Assembly: GCF_003641205.1 (NCBI RefSeq)
Contig: NZ_CP032762.1
Coordinates: forward strand, 3,844,001 to 3,908,000
DNA length: 64,000 bases
Source: Rhodococcus sp. P1Y
GTDB lineage: Bacteria; Actinomycetota; Actinomycetes; Mycobacteriales; Mycobacteriaceae
Direction of reading: 5' to 3'
Shown here: piece after piece, positions 8,492-18,265 of the stretch
How positions within the stretch are numbered: the first letter of the stretch is position 1
How the letters are laid out: every line of letters begins with the position of its first letter
Program-made: the position numbers and the translations under genes
The notes under the pieces: model-generated
Database searches by the model: none
Told to the model about the DNA's origin: nothing
Seen by the model: only the letters and a program-made list of their open reading frames with translations

Positions 8492-9670
8492 TCATCGGTT
8501 CAGTTTCTGCTCTTCCCGGATCAGGCCTCCCCCGACGATCAGTCGTTGAATTTCGCTGGTGCCCTCGTACAGACGCAGGAGTCGGACGTCACGGTAGATT
8601 CGCTCGACGGGGACCTCGCGCATGTAGCCTGCGCCGCCGTGGATCTGAACTGCGAGATCGGCGACCTTACCGACCATTTCGGTGCAGAACAATTTGACTG
8701 CCGACGGCGCGATACGTCGGTCGGTGTTCTGCACCCACGCCCGGGCTGCGTCGCGGACCATAGCTCGACCTGCCATGACTCCGACCTGTTGGTCGGCGAT
8801 CATCGCCTGAACGAGTTGGAAATTTCCGATGGGCTCGCCGCCCTGCGTGGAAACCGCTGCGTGCGCAACGGACTCGTCGAGTGCCCGTTGGGCTTGACCG
8901 ACGGCAAGGGCAGCGATGTGCACTCGCCCCCGAGCCAGTGATGTCATAGCAGCCTTGTAGCCGATATCCCCGCTACCACCGACCAACGCGTCGAAGCCCA
9001 CCTTCACGTCGGTGAAGGTGACGTCGGCCGTTCCGGACCCCTGCTGTCCCATCTTGGCGTCTTTGACGCCGACCACGATGCCTGCACTGTCGGCCGCCAC
9101 CAGAAACACGGCAATTCCGTTGCCGGTCTCCGGCTTCGGGTCCAGTCGGGCGAAGACCACGAACATGTCCGCTGCCGGGGCATTGGTGATGTACCGCTTG
9201 CTGCCGTTGATCGTCCAGCCATCGCCGTCCTCCTGCGCCGTCGTTCTGAGGCCGGCGGGATTGGATCCAGCCCCGTCCTCGGTGAGAGCGAAGGATGCGA
9301 CGATCTCGCCTGCGGCCATACCCGGTAGCCACCTCGCTTTCTGCTCCTCGGTTCCGAAGCCGACGAGTACCTGCCCGGCGATACCGTTGTTGGTGCCGAA
9401 CATCGAACGCAGCGACAGTGAGGTGTAGCCGAGTTCCATGGCGACCTCGACGTCCTGGACGAGATCGAGGCCGAGCCCGCCCCACTCCTGGGGTATCGCG
9501 TACCCGAACAACCCCATGTCTGCCGACTGACGGCGGAGGTCGTCCGGAATGGAATCGCTGTTCATGATGTCGAGTTCACGCGGAACCACCTTCGACCGTA
9601 CGAACTGCGTGATCTGCTTCAGCACGTCGGCGAAGACGTCCTCCGGTACATCGGGGTTCTGAGGGTCCAT
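8492..9670 (-). CDS. Acyl-CoA dehydrogenase
   Basis: About 392 residues from ATG 9670 (MDPQNPDVPEDVFADVL). The longer frame to 9838 adds 56 residues without family character. The typical three-domain layout is seen: N-terminal helices; beta domain with FALTEDGAGSNPAGLRTTA and GWTINGSKRYITNAPAAD; and C-terminal helices with QIHGGAGYMREVPVERIYRDVR and LYEGTSEIQRLIVG, the last carrying FAD/base-region residues. It catalyses FAD-dependent alpha,beta-dehydrogenation of an acyl-CoA and passes electrons to ETF. Chain-length or branched preference cannot be read from sequence. No partner beta-oxidation genes are adjacent apart from the crotonase 1 kb away. Confidence 0.92.
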   Translation of the reverse strand: MDPQNPDVPEDVFADVLKQITQFVRSKVVPRELDIMNSDSIPDDLRRQSADMGLFGYAIPQEWGGLGLDLVQDVEVAMELGYTSLSLRSMFGTNNGIAGQVLVGFGTEEQKARWLPGMAAGEIVASFALTEDGAGSNPAGLRTTAQEDGDGWTINGSKRYITNAPAADMFVVFARLDPKPETGNGIAVFLVAADSAGIVVGVKDAKMGQQGSGTADVTFTDVKVGFDALVGGSGDIGYKAAMTSLARGRVHIAALAVGQAQRALDESVAHAAVSTQGGEPIGNFQLVQAMIADQQVGVMAGRAMVRDAARAWVQNTDRRIAPSAVKLFCTEMVGKVADLAVQIHGGAGYMREVPVERIYRDVRLLRLYEGTSEIQRLIVGGGLIREEQKLNR

Positions 9671-9862
9671 GCGTCCACTATCGGGCCGAGCCTCGGAATC
9701 CGTCCAGTGACGTCGGCAAGCAGTTCCTACCGCCGACGTCCGAACGACCCCGGACGAATCAGGTTTGAACTCATCTGAAGGGGGCATCCGCGAGCTCATG
9801 AGCGTCACGCCCGTCAAGGCAATGCGGCACGTCGCCACGCTTGTTGCTGCAGCCGGCGTGCT

Positions 9863-11206
9863 GTGAACAACACGTCGGCACCCAGCCGAGAAAGTCGAGA
9901 ACCGACGTCGCTGAAACGAGCAATCAGCGGGAAGATGCTGTTCGTTTTCATCCTCGGCGACGTACTGGGCGCCGGCATCTATGCCCTGGTTGGCGAGATC
10001 GCAGGCGAAGTCGGAGGCGCAATCTGGCTGCCGCTCGTAGTCGCACTGGTCATGGCAATGCTCACTGCAGCCTCGTACGCCGAGCTCGTCACGAAGTATC
10101 CGCGCGCGGGCGGTGCTGCAGTCTTCGCAGAACGTGCCTACGGGTTGCCGATAGTCTCGTTCATGGTGGGTTTCTGCATGCTCGCGGCTGGGGTTACCAG
10201 CGCAGCGGGTCTCGCCCTCGCGTTCTCCGGCGACTATCTTCAGGTCTTCTTCGATGTCCCCGCTGCACCCGCGGCCCTGGCATTCTTGGTCGTCGTTGCC
10301 CTCCTGAATGCCCGCGGGATCACCGAATCCTTGCGCGCGAATCTCGTCATGACGGTCGTCGAGGTGTCCGGGTTGCTCGTGATCATCGCGCTTGCCGGAT
10401 TGGTACTCGGACGTGGTGACGGAACTCCTTCGCGCGTACTCGAATTCGACGATGGCACTACCCCGGCACTGGCAGTGTTGGGCGCAGCTTTGCTGGCGTT
10501 CTATTCGTTCGTCGGTTTCGAGACATCGGCGAACATCGCCGAAGAAGTTCAGGACGTTCGCCGCGTGTATCCCCGGGCACTGTTCGGGGCTTTGGCAGCG
10601 GCAGGCGTCGTCTACGTGTTGGTCGGCCTGGCCGTATCCACCGTCGTCGATCCGGAAGTCCTTGCGGAGTCGAGTGGCCCTCTACTCGAGGTGGTCGACG
10701 CGGCTGATGCTGGCATTCCGCCGTGGCTGTTCAGCCTGGTTGCACTTGTCGCCGTAGCAAACGGTGCTCTCCTGACCATGATCATGGCGTCGCGCCTCAC
10801 CTTCGGCATGGCCCGAGACAATCTGCTTCCCTCCGCTCTGAGCAAAGTCCTCCCTGTGCGCCGAACACCGTGGGCCGCGATCATCGCAACCACTGTGGTC
10901 GCCATGGCGCTGAGCGTCACCGGGTCCGTTGCAGCACTCGCCGAAACGGTGGTACTTCTGCTGCTGTTCGTCTTCGTCAGCACCAACATCGCGGTTCTCG
11001 TGCTCCGCCGGGACAACACCGATCGCGACCACTTTCGCGCCCCGACGATACTGCCGATCTTGGCCTTGATCACGTGCGCGGTGTTGGCGACGCAACAGTC
11101 CGCCGAGACATGGCTTCGTGCATCGATACTCCTGATCGTGGGTGCAGGCCTGTACTTTCTGCGTCGTGTCGCGTCGGGCTCGAAGAATTCCGGTGTCCGG
11201 GCATGA
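9863..11206 (+). CDS. APC-superfamily amino acid permease
   Basis: A protein of 447 residues from GTG 9863 with about 12 hydrophobic segments. TM1 has the consensus GDVLGAGIYALVGEIAGEVGGAIWLP. TM6 contains YSFVGFETSANIAEEVQDVRR, and the following loop gives RVYPRALFGAL; SRLTFGMARDNLLP follows TM8. These are signatures of the amino acid-polyamine-organocation superfamily, so it is a secondary transporter of an amino acid or amine at the cytoplasmic membrane. The substrate is unknown. It is divergent from the acyl-CoA dehydrogenase, with 192 bp between. Confidence 0.88.
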   Translation: MNNTSAPSRESREPTSLKRAISGKMLFVFILGDVLGAGIYALVGEIAGEVGGAIWLPLVVALVMAMLTAASYAELVTKYPRAGGAAVFAERAYGLPIVSFMVGFCMLAAGVTSAAGLALAFSGDYLQVFFDVPAAPAALAFLVVVALLNARGITESLRANLVMTVVEVSGLLVIIALAGLVLGRGDGTPSRVLEFDDGTTPALAVLGAALLAFYSFVGFETSANIAEEVQDVRRVYPRALFGALAAAGVVYVLVGLAVSTVVDPEVLAESSGPLLEVVDAADAGIPPWLFSLVALVAVANGALLTMIMASRLTFGMARDNLLPSALSKVLPVRRTPWAAIIATTVVAMALSVTGSVAALAETVVLLLLFVFVSTNIAVLVLRRDNTDRDHFRAPTILPILALITCAVLATQQSAETWLRASILLIVGAGLYFLRRVASGSKNSGVRA

Positions 11207-11293
11207 TCGGTAGCTCTCGAGGCACGCCGCACCCCTGAAAGTAGAAATGCCCTTGCCTCGATGAGTTTCGCTCTCCGCTTCGGTCCGATACAC

Positions 11294-11860
11294 ATGGGCA
11301 AACTCATCTATGGCTTCAACGTCTCGGTCGACGGGTACATCGCCGACGCACACGGCAGCATCGACTTCTCCGATCCGAGTGAAGAACTGCACCAGTACTG
11401 GAACGATTTCGAGCGAGAGACCGCACTGTCGTTCTACGGCCGTCGGCTGTACGACATGATGGCTGCATACTGGCCCACCGCGGGCAAAGATCCGGACGCG
11501 ACCCCGATGATCGTCGACTTCGCGCGCATCTGGTGCGATATGCCGAAGGTCGTGTTCTCGCGAACCTTGGAGTCCGTCGACTTCAATTCACGACTCGAAC
11601 GCGGCGACCCCGTCGATGTAGTGAGGAGACTCAAAGCAGAAACCGACGGCACGATGGAAGTGGCAGGCGCGACGCTGGCTGCCCCTATCGTGCGTGCGGG
11701 GTTGGTCGACGAGTATCGAATTGTGCTCACGCCCACCATCGTGGGCGGCGGCACACCGTTCTTTCCGACCCTGCCGTCGTGGATCACGCTACGTCTGCTC
11801 GAGAACCGAACGTTCCCAGGTGGCACAGTCCTGCTCCGCTACGAAGCGAAACACGACTGA
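11294..11860 (+). CDS. Dihydrofolate reductase/RibD C-terminal family protein
   Basis: 188 residues from ATG 11294 (MGKLIYGFNVSVDGYIAD). The frame is open back to 11261 but the family begins at this methionine. RibD_C/DHFR-like features are the N-terminal SVDGYIAD strand-loop, a central FYGRRLYDMMAAYW segment, a nucleotide-binding region around EVAGATLAAPIVRAGLVDEY, and the C-terminal TPTIVGGGTPFFP motif. Such stand-alone proteins are NAD(P)H-dependent reductases of unknown substrate, common in actinobacteria. It is probably not the housekeeping DHFR, given the missing folate-site residues. Confidence 0.82.
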   Translation: MGKLIYGFNVSVDGYIADAHGSIDFSDPSEELHQYWNDFERETALSFYGRRLYDMMAAYWPTAGKDPDATPMIVDFARIWCDMPKVVFSRTLESVDFNSRLERGDPVDVVRRLKAETDGTMEVAGATLAAPIVRAGLVDEYRIVLTPTIVGGGTPFFPTLPSWITLRLLENRTFPGGTVLLRYEAKHD

Positions 11861-12013
11861 CCTGATTCGCACAGGGATCGACTCGTGCGCCGTCGAGTTC
11901 GGCGCGCCTGCCCGCCCCGAAAACCGATGCTGATCGACCGACTCGGGTGTACATCGGCATTCAACGGGGCATATCCCTCTTGCCCCTTTTCGCTGACTGA
12001 CTTTGGAGATCCG

Positions 12014-12172
12014 ATGACGATGCCGACCGACGCCGATGCAGCGGTGGAAAATCATGGCAGCAACGATGGCCCTCGTGAACATGAAACCGAGCCGGGCACC
12101 GTGGAAGGCGCACGCGTCGACGACGAGAACGTGCCCCATCCTCCCCACGACGAAGCCGTTGAACACAACTGA
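12014..12172 (+). CDS. Small acidic His-containing hypothetical protein
   Basis: A 52-codon frame opens at ATG 12014, preceded by TGGAG at 12004-12008. The product (start MTMPTDADAAVENHG, end HDEAVEHN) is hydrophilic and rich in Asp, Glu and His, with no hydrophobic segment; it looks disordered. It lies in the 378-bp gap between the DHFR-like gene and the convergent lipoprotein gene. I do not recognise a family. The ribosome binding site and codon choice favour a real gene, but it is short enough to be chance. Confidence 0.45.
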   Translation: MTMPTDADAAVENHGSNDGPREHETEPGTVEGARVDDENVPHPPHDEAVEHN

Positions 12173-12238
12173 CCAGTTGTGTTCGACGGCCCATCGCGGT
12201 CACCGCTGGAATTCGAGAGCCGTGGTGGGTCCGAAGAA

Positions 12239-12859
12239 CTACTGACTCGCTGTGACTGGCTGCACGGCCAACTGGGTGATCGACGTGTCGCTCGTGCCGC
12301 ATCCTGTTGTGGGATAGGGAAGGTAGACCGCTTCGGTTGTGTTGGGTGAGTAGATATTCAGGCCGGCAACCGGGGTGGGCTCGCACTGGTCTGCGGGGTA
12401 GTTGCCCACCACGGTTGCTTTCACCAACGCGCTCGCGGAAGCAGCGGGGGCCAGTTCCACCGGCGTCATCTCCGAGCCCGACCGGACCGCGGCCTGCCCG
12501 ACCTGGGCGCCGCCTGGGCTGGAGACATAGGAAACACCTGGATACCCATCGAGCGTGCACTGGCTGGTGCCGGTGTTCGAGAACAAGATGGGTAGTTCCG
12601 TCGAACCCGCGGCGCCGTTGGCAGCGCCGAGGGTAACGGTGAGCTGAGCCGCAAGGCAGTTCTGGGGCGATGGCGTGTTCGACGGGGCACCAGCAGCGCT
12701 CGATTCTGCCGTGTTCGTATTCGCGTTCGAGGTTGTCGACGCTGCGGACGGCGTTTCCTGCGACGGAGGAGACACGGTGACGTCCTCGGACGCGCAGGCA
12801 GCAGAAACTGCGATCAACCCGACAGCGAGAACTGACCCGAAGGTTCCACTTCTGTTCAT
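12239..12859 (-). CDS. DUF4232-type lipoprotein
   Basis: About 206 residues from ATG 12859. The N-terminus is a lipoprotein signal (MNRSGTFGSVLAVGLIAVSAAC), with the lipobox cysteine near residue 22, followed by a low-complexity Ser/Thr/Ala linker. The C-terminal domain of about 140 residues begins NCLAAQLTVTLG and contains FSNTGTSQCTLDGYPGVSYV and paired cysteines. This is the usual actinobacterial DUF4232 layout, a surface-exposed beta-sandwich of unknown function. It should be tethered to the outer face of the membrane. Confidence 0.82.
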   Translation of the reverse strand: MNRSGTFGSVLAVGLIAVSAACASEDVTVSPPSQETPSAASTTSNANTNTAESSAAGAPSNTPSPQNCLAAQLTVTLGAANGAAGSTELPILFSNTGTSQCTLDGYPGVSYVSSPGGAQVGQAAVRSGSEMTPVELAPAASASALVKATVVGNYPADQCEPTPVAGLNIYSPNTTEAVYLPYPTTGCGTSDTSITQLAVQPVTASQ

Positions 12860-12949
12860 GGTCAAAAGCTAGTCCGGTTGACAGCTCCTGCTGAGCAGAA
12901 CCTGCACATCCGGACGACCGAGTACACATTGGACTGCGAACGGCAAAGC

Positions 12950-12996
12950 AGCCCGACCCCTCGGCGTCCTTCGATCGACGCCGACGGGATCGGGCT
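12950..12996 (-). terminator. Nested hairpin downstream of glpD
   Basis: Outer arms AGCCCGA (12950-12956) and TCGGGCT (12990-12996) enclose an inner 8-bp stem TCGGCGTC/GACGCCGA (12961-12968 and 12977-12984). It sits 30 bp past the glpD stop and before the lipoprotein gene, so it most likely ends the glpFKD transcript. No U-run is present. Confidence 0.6.
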
Positions 12997-13025
12997 GAGC
13001 GAGAAGTCCTGGGCCGCTCCGCTAC

Positions 13026-14735
13026 CTATGCACGGGTCCCCTGCCGAACGTCGGGAGCACCGAGACGTGCGGCGTCCGCAGTGTCGTCGTCGGGTTGCTG
13101 CTGCGAATCTCGTTCTGCCAGCACTCTCAGTCGGTAATGCTCGATCTCGTCGGTGATGTGCTGCTCGTTCCAACCTAGAATAGGTGCGACCAGTCGAGCG
13201 ACTTCCTCGGCGGCTGCGTCACCTCGATCGGGCACCTCGATCGAAATGCGAGTTCGACGGGTCAGGATGTCGTCGAGATGTTGCGCCCCTTCATGACTCG
13301 CTGCGTAGACAGCTTCGGCCTTCAGGTACTCGGGCGCACTGACGAGCGGCTTGCCCAGCTCCGGATCCGTCTCGATCATGTCGAGCAGTTCGCCCGTGAG
13401 CGTGCCGTACCGTCCGAGCAGATGTTCGACGCGTGAGACTCGCATGCCGGTGCGCTCGGCCGTCAAGGCGCGAGAGTTGTACGCACCGAGGTAGCCGTCG
13501 GCCCCGACCAACGGAATGTTCTCGGTTACGCATTTCGGGACTGTGCGCTCGAGACCGTGCACCGCCGCATCGACTGCGTCCTTCGCCATGACGCGGTAGG
13601 TGGTGTACTTACCTCCTGCGATGACCGTCAGACCGCGGACCGGGCTCGAGACCGCGTGTTCCCGCGAGAGGGTGCTGGTGGAGTCGGACTCGCCGAACAG
13701 AAGCGGGCGCAGGCCTGCATAGACCCCCACAACGTCTTCTCGGTCGAGAGGATCGGCCAGCAGTTTGTTGACATGACCGAGGATGTAGTCGATGTCGCTC
13801 TGGCTCGCAGCCGGGTGCGCGAGGTCGAGCTTCCAGTCGGTGTCGGTGGTACCGATGATCCAGTGACTTCCCCAGGGGATGACGAAGAGCAAGCTCTTCT
13901 CGGTCCTGGTGATGATGCCGGTAGCGCTGTTGATCCTGTTGCGCGGCACAACCAGGTGGACGCCTTTTGATGCTCGAACCTGGAACTGTCCTCGGCCCCC
14001 GACCATCTGCTGAATCTCGTCGGTCCACACGCCGGCCGCGTTGATGACCTGCTTGGCACGAACCTCGAAGGATCGACCGGTTTCGAGATCGCTTGCCGTC
14101 ACCCCGACGACCTGGTCGCTCTCCCGTATGAAGCCGGTGACGCGAGTGCTGTTGGCACACAACGCACCGTAGGCCGCGGCCGTGCGGGCAATCATCATCG
14201 TGTGCCGGGCGTCGTCCACCTGGCCCTCGTAGAACTTCACGGCGCCGCGTATCGCGGATCGCTTGCCGGACGGGAACGACTCCAGAGTTTTCTTCTTGCC
14301 GAGGTGCTTGTGGTGCCCCGGCACGCCGCGGCCGGCGCCCATGACGTCGTAGACACCGATGCCGAGGCCGACGTACGCACGATCGATGGCCTTCTCGAGC
14401 GGATAGATGAACGGCACCGGACGAGCCAGGTGCGGACACAATGTGTTCAACACGAGAGACCGTTCCTTCAGCGCCTCGAAGACCAGCGCGAAGTTGAACT
14501 GTTCGAGATACCGCAATCCGCCGTGGAAGAGCTTGCTCGAACGGCTCGAAGTTCCCGCTGCGTAGTCGCGCGCTTCGAGCAATCCCACCTTCAGGCCGCG
14601 GGTGACGGCGTCCAACGCAACGCCGGCGCCGACCACTCCGCCGCCGATCACCAGTATGTCCAGCTCTTCGGCCTCCATGCGAGCCAGTGCGTCGGCCCGC
14701 GACCCCGGACTCAACGCTGTTGTGGTGGAACTCAT
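13026..14735 (-). CDS. glpD: Glycerol-3-phosphate dehydrogenase (FAD)
   Basis: A 569-residue FAD enzyme oxidising sn-glycerol-3-phosphate to dihydroxyacetone phosphate, with electrons going to the quinone pool at the inner face of the membrane. The FAD motif is [17 protein letters not shown] near residue 27, then the GlpD-specific [22 protein letters not shown]. Substrate-site segments IGTTDTDW and VYAGLRPLL follow, with GGKYTTYR before the C-terminal helical domain typical of GlpD. The start ATG overlaps the glpK stop by 4 bp (ATGA), so the genes are translationally coupled. It is the last gene of the glpF-glpK-glpD operon, followed by a nested hairpin. Confidence 0.96.
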   Translation of the reverse strand: MSSTTTALSPGSRADALARMEAEELDILVIGGGVVGAGVALDAVTRGLKVGLLEARDYAAGTSSRSSKLFHGGLRYLEQFNFALVFEALKERSLVLNTLCPHLARPVPFIYPLEKAIDRAYVGLGIGVYDVMGAGRGVPGHHKHLGKKKTLESFPSGKRSAIRGAVKFYEGQVDDARHTMMIARTAAAYGALCANSTRVTGFIRESDQVVGVTASDLETGRSFEVRAKQVINAAGVWTDEIQQMVGGRGQFQVRASKGVHLVVPRNRINSATGIITRTEKSLLFVIPWGSHWIIGTTDTDWKLDLAHPAASQSDIDYILGHVNKLLADPLDREDVVGVYAGLRPLLFGESDSTSTLSREHAVSSPVRGLTVIAGGKYTTYRVMAKDAVDAAVHGLERTVPKCVTENIPLVGADGYLGAYNSRALTAERTGMRVSRVEHLLGRYGTLTGELLDMIETDPELGKPLVSAPEYLKAEAVYAASHEGAQHLDDILTRRTRISIEVPDRGDAAAEEVARLVAPILGWNEQHITDEIEHYRLRVLAERDSQQQPDDDTADAARLGAPDVRQGTRA

Positions 14736-16249
14736 TCGTCATCAACCCAATCGAGAGTGCGTGTTACTGCCTTCTTCCAACCGGCATACAGTTTTGCCCG
14801 CTGGTCTTCGTCCATGGACGGAGTCCATGTCTTGTCCTCGGCCCAGTTCTGCCGGATGTCGTCCTCGCTTTCCCAGAACCCGACGGCTAGCCCTGCCGCA
14901 TACGCCGCACCGAGTGCGGTGGTCTCGGCCACAACGGGCCGCACCACGTCGACGTTCAGGATGTCGGATTGGAACTGCATCAACAGCTCGTTGACGACCA
15001 TTCCGCCGTCGACCTTCAGCACTTCGAGATCGACCCCGGAATCGGCGTTCATGGCCTCGATGACCTCGCGTGTCTGGTACGCGGTGGCCTCGAGTACCGC
15101 ACGTGCGAGGTGCCCCTTGTTGACGAACCGCGTGAGCCCGACGATCGCGCCGCGCGCATCGGCGCGCCAATGCGGGGCGAACAGCCCGGAGAAGGCGGGG
15201 ACGAAGTATGCACCGCCGTTGTCCTCCACCGAACGGGCATCGGTCTCGATGTCCTCGGCCTTGGCGATCATCCCGAGATTGTCACGAAGCCACTGTACGA
15301 GCGACCCGGTGACGGCGATCGACCCCTCGAGGGCATACACCGTCGGCTGATCGCCGATCTTGTAGCACACCGTGGTCAGCAGACCGTTCTTGCTCATGAC
15401 CTTCTCGGTGCCGGTGTTGAGCAGCACGAAGTTGCCTGTGCCATAGGTGTTCTTGGCCTCGCCAGGCGACAAGCAGGCCTGCCCGAACGTCGCAGCCTGC
15501 TGGTCGCCGAGGATGCCGGCGATCGGTACGCCGCGGAACGGTCCCCGTTCACGGCCGGTTCCGTACACCTCGGAACTCGAGCGGATCTCGGGCAGCATGG
15601 ACATCGGGATATCCATGTCGGCGCAGATGCTTTCGTCCCACTGCAGACTATCGAGATCCATGAGCAGCGTGCGCGAGGCGTTGGTGGGATCGGTGTAATG
15701 CAATCCGCCGTCCGTGCCGCCGGTCATGTTCCACAGCACCCAGGTGTCCATGTTGCCGAAACACAGTTCTCCTGCTTCGGCTTTGGCGCGGGCACCATCG
15801 ACGTTGTCGAGGATCCACTTGACCTTCGGTCCGGAGAAATACGTCGCCAACGGCAGACCGGTCTTGGCGGTGTACTTGTTTGCATCGCCTCCACCGAGAG
15901 CCGTCGCGATGCGATCGGTTCGTGTGTCCTGCCAGACGATCGCGTTGTAGACCGGCTTACCTGTCTTCCGATCCCACACCAATGCAGTTTCGCGTTGGTT
16001 GGTGATGCCGACGGCAGCGATGTCCTTGAAGGTGATGTCCGCAGCGGCCATTGCGCCTGCGGCCACCGCGCGCACGTTGTCCCAGATTTCCGATGCGTCG
16101 TGCTCGACCCAACCCGCTTGCGGGAATATCTGTTGGTGTTCTTTCTGATCGACGGCGACGACTGTGCCGGCGTGATCGAAGATCATGCAGCGCGAGGACG
16201 TGGTTCCTTGATCGATCGCGGCGATGTACTGCCCTGTCGAGTCGGTCAT
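14732..16249 (-). CDS. glpK: Glycerol kinase
   Basis: A 505-residue FGGY kinase that phosphorylates glycerol with ATP. The N-terminal phosphate loop region is [14 protein letters not shown]. Then come [14 protein letters not shown] and [14 protein letters not shown], and the central VWQDTRTDR contact. The C-terminal FGGY signature region reads [19 protein letters not shown] with [17 protein letters not shown]. Length and motifs are normal for the family. Both junctions (glpF stop/glpK start and glpK stop/glpD start) are ATGA overlaps, so one coupled operon transcribed from the promoter upstream of glpF is expected. Confidence 0.97.
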   Translation of the reverse strand: MTDSTGQYIAAIDQGTTSSRCMIFDHAGTVVAVDQKEHQQIFPQAGWVEHDASEIWDNVRAVAAGAMAAADITFKDIAAVGITNQRETALVWDRKTGKPVYNAIVWQDTRTDRIATALGGGDANKYTAKTGLPLATYFSGPKVKWILDNVDGARAKAEAGELCFGNMDTWVLWNMTGGTDGGLHYTDPTNASRTLLMDLDSLQWDESICADMDIPMSMLPEIRSSSEVYGTGRERGPFRGVPIAGILGDQQAATFGQACLSPGEAKNTYGTGNFVLLNTGTEKVMSKNGLLTTVCYKIGDQPTVYALEGSIAVTGSLVQWLRDNLGMIAKAEDIETDARSVEDNGGAYFVPAFSGLFAPHWRADARGAIVGLTRFVNKGHLARAVLEATAYQTREVIEAMNADSGVDLEVLKVDGGMVVNELLMQFQSDILNVDVVRPVVAETTALGAAYAAGLAVGFWESEDDIRQNWAEDKTWTPSMDEDQRAKLYAGWKKAVTRTLDWVDDE

Positions 16250-17097
16250 GGCTTCTCTCCTGGTGTCTGGGTCTGTGGAAGTCGCGAGGGCCCCTCGGGT
16301 GTCGCTCCTTCTTGCTTACGAAGGTTCTTTCCGATGAGCAGGTCGTACAGGAATATTCCGATCGGTCCGCCGACGAGTGGTCCGACGATGGGGACCCAGA
16401 AGTACAGGCCTCCGTATTGATCTCGCCACGCTCCACCGTATCCGGTGAAGTACGTCACGAGGCGAGGTCCGAAATCTCGGGCGGGATTGATCGCGTAACC
16501 GGCGTTGGTAGCCCACGCGAATCCGATACCGACGACAATGAGCCCAACGATGAACGGAGCGAGGTTCGCCATCGGCGCTGTCCCGAGCGAGTCCGTGACG
16601 GCCACGATCAGGAAAAGCAGGATCGCTGTTCCGATGATCTGATCGAGCAACGCCGAACTGACGCTCACCGGCAACGTGCCGTTGCCCGGCAGCGTCGAGA
16701 AGATCGTTTGAGTCGCCGTGGTGTGGCCGGGGTCGATTGCGTTGATCATGTCGTTGTAGTTCCACCGCACCAAGAGCGCTCCCACGAAAGCGCCTGCAAT
16801 TTGGGCGACGACGTAGGGTGCAACCAACTTCCATTCGAAACCGCGGAACAGAGCGAATGCGAAGGTGACCGCCGGATTGAGGTGTGCTCCGGTGACGCGG
16901 CCTGCGACATAGATGCCGAACATCACCCCGAGGCCCCATGCCCAGGCAATCGAATCGTGACCGCCGAGACTGCCCGATTCACCCCCGGAGGTGACCTGCG
17001 CTACGACACCTACCCCGAACAGAATCAAAATCATTGTTCCGGCGAATTCAGCCGCCATGTGCGCCGGCAATCCCCATTCCGCGTCCTTCCGCGACAT
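16246..17097 (-). CDS. glpF: Glycerol uptake facilitator (MIP/aquaglyceroporin)
   Basis: About 283 residues from ATG 17097, preceded by AAAGGA on the minus strand; the open frame to 17148 is upstream leader. Two half-helix NPA motifs are intact: [11 protein letters not shown] and [11 protein letters not shown]. The second is followed by Arg/Asp, as in glycerol-conducting channels. Six membrane segments and an extended second-half loop are seen. The channel passively admits glycerol, which is trapped by the downstream kinase. It is the first gene of the operon. The 122-bp gap to the divergent regulator holds a palindromic operator at 17184-17197. Confidence 0.95.
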   Translation of the reverse strand: MSRKDAEWGLPAHMAAEFAGTMILILFGVGVVAQVTSGGESGSLGGHDSIAWAWGLGVMFGIYVAGRVTGAHLNPAVTFAFALFRGFEWKLVAPYVVAQIAGAFVGALLVRWNYNDMINAIDPGHTTATQTIFSTLPGNGTLPVSVSSALLDQIIGTAILLFLIVAVTDSLGTAPMANLAPFIVGLIVVGIGFAWATNAGYAINPARDFGPRLVTYFTGYGGAWRDQYGGLYFWVPIVGPLVGGPIGIFLYDLLIGKNLRKQEGATPEGPSRLPQTQTPGEKP

Positions 17098-17183
17098 GTT
17101 GGATCCTTTCGTGGATCGGTGATGCACGCCACAGTGCGTGCTATTCACGACGGTAGACGCCCTGCACTACGTTGCAAAGCCGC

Positions 17184-17197
17184 TGCACATATGTGCA
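17184..17197. promoter_or_regulatory. 14-bp palindromic operator in the glp divergent region
   Basis: The sequence TGCACATATGTGCA is a perfect palindrome between glpF and the SorC-type regulator. On the plus strand it lies where the -35 region of the regulator promoter should be: TATAGT at 17207-17212 is a plausible -10 after 17 bp. A third TTGCA half-site lies at 17172. Placement suggests autoregulation and control of glpFKD by the neighbouring regulator, with glycerol or glycerol-3-phosphate as likely effector (inference). Confidence 0.7.
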
Positions 17198-17219
17198 AAT
17201 CGGTCGTATAGTTGAACGG

Positions 17220-18200
17220 GTGACGAATCAACAGGTCATTCCCGAGTCCGATCTGAGGATCGGTCACGCCACGCAGGCAGCCCGTCTCTATTACTTTCAA
17301 GACATGACCATGGCGGCCATAGGCCGCGAGCTGGGTGTATCCCGCTCGACGGTCTCGAGGCTGATCACGTACGCGCGGGCATCCGGACTCGTCGAAATCA
17401 AAATCTCGACACCCCTTGGTCAAGCCCCTCGGATCGAGCAAGCACTGGCCGATCTGTACGACATTCGTGCACACGTGGTTCCGGTTTCGGAAACGGTCGA
17501 CGACATGCAACGGCTCGACCGAGTGGCAACGTTCGGCGGCCGTCTGCTGACGTCGTACTTCGAGTCGGACATGGTGATGGGTGTTGCCTGGGGAACAACC
17601 ATCAGTGCGGTGAGCCGGAAGCTTGCTCCCAAACGCACACACAACTCGTACGTGGTCCAACTCAACGGCGCAGCCAACACCCGCACCACGGGTGTTTCCT
17701 ACGCCACCGACATCATCCGCACGTTCGCCGATGCTTACGGTGCTGTGGCACAGGGCTTTCCGGTCCCTGCGTTTTTCGACTACCCGGAGACCCGCGAGCA
17801 CCTGTGGCGTGAACGGAGCATCAAGCGGGTATTGGAGTTGCAAGACAGCATGAACCTCGCGGTGTTCAGCATCGGAGTCATGAGCGGCGCCGTTCCGAGC
17901 CACGTGTACAGCGCCGGCTACCTCGAGCACAGCGACCGCGCCGCACTCAAACGTGACGGCGTCGTCGGCGACATCGCAACGGTCTTCTTGCGCTCCGACG
18001 GCAGTTACGACCGAATAGCGTTGAACGACAGATCGAGTGGGCCCAGCCTTGACCGCCTCAAAGCCGTCCCGCGGCGCCTCTGCATCGTGGCCGGCGAATC
18101 GAAGCTGGACGCCCTGACCGCAGCGTTACGTGGTGGCCTCATCACCGATCTGGTCATCGACGACGTCAGCGCGGCGGAACTCGTCCTCGGTCCGCGTTGA
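17220..18200 (+). CDS. SorC/DeoR-type sugar-binding transcriptional regulator of the glp operon
   Basis: About 326 residues from GTG 17220. The frame is open back to 17172, but that start would include the operator; GTG 17220 lies about 8 bp past the putative -10, suggesting a leaderless mRNA. The N-terminal helix-turn-helix (YYFQDMTMAAIGRELGVSRSTVSRLITYARASGLVEI) is followed by a SorC-type effector domain with GVAWGTTISAVSRKL, a phosphosugar-binding loop, and QLNGA. The C-terminus has RLCIVAGESKLDALTAALRGGLITDLVIDD. SorC proteins bind phosphorylated sugars or polyols, so glycerol-3-phosphate or a related compound is the likely ligand. It is divergent from glpF. Repressor or activator mode is unknown. 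Confidence 0.88.
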   Translation: MTNQQVIPESDLRIGHATQAARLYYFQDMTMAAIGRELGVSRSTVSRLITYARASGLVEIKISTPLGQAPRIEQALADLYDIRAHVVPVSETVDDMQRLDRVATFGGRLLTSYFESDMVMGVAWGTTISAVSRKLAPKRTHNSYVVQLNGAANTRTTGVSYATDIIRTFADAYGAVAQGFPVPAFFDYPETREHLWRERSIKRVLELQDSMNLAVFSIGVMSGAVPSHVYSAGYLEHSDRAALKRDGVVGDIATVFLRSDGSYDRIALNDRSSGPSLDRLKAVPRRLCIVAGESKLDALTAALRGGLITDLVIDDVSAAELVLGPR

Positions 18201-18265
18201 CTCGATCGACGTTCTACTTCGCGCCCACCATCCGCGCCGAAGTCTCGGTAAGAGCAACGGCGGGA

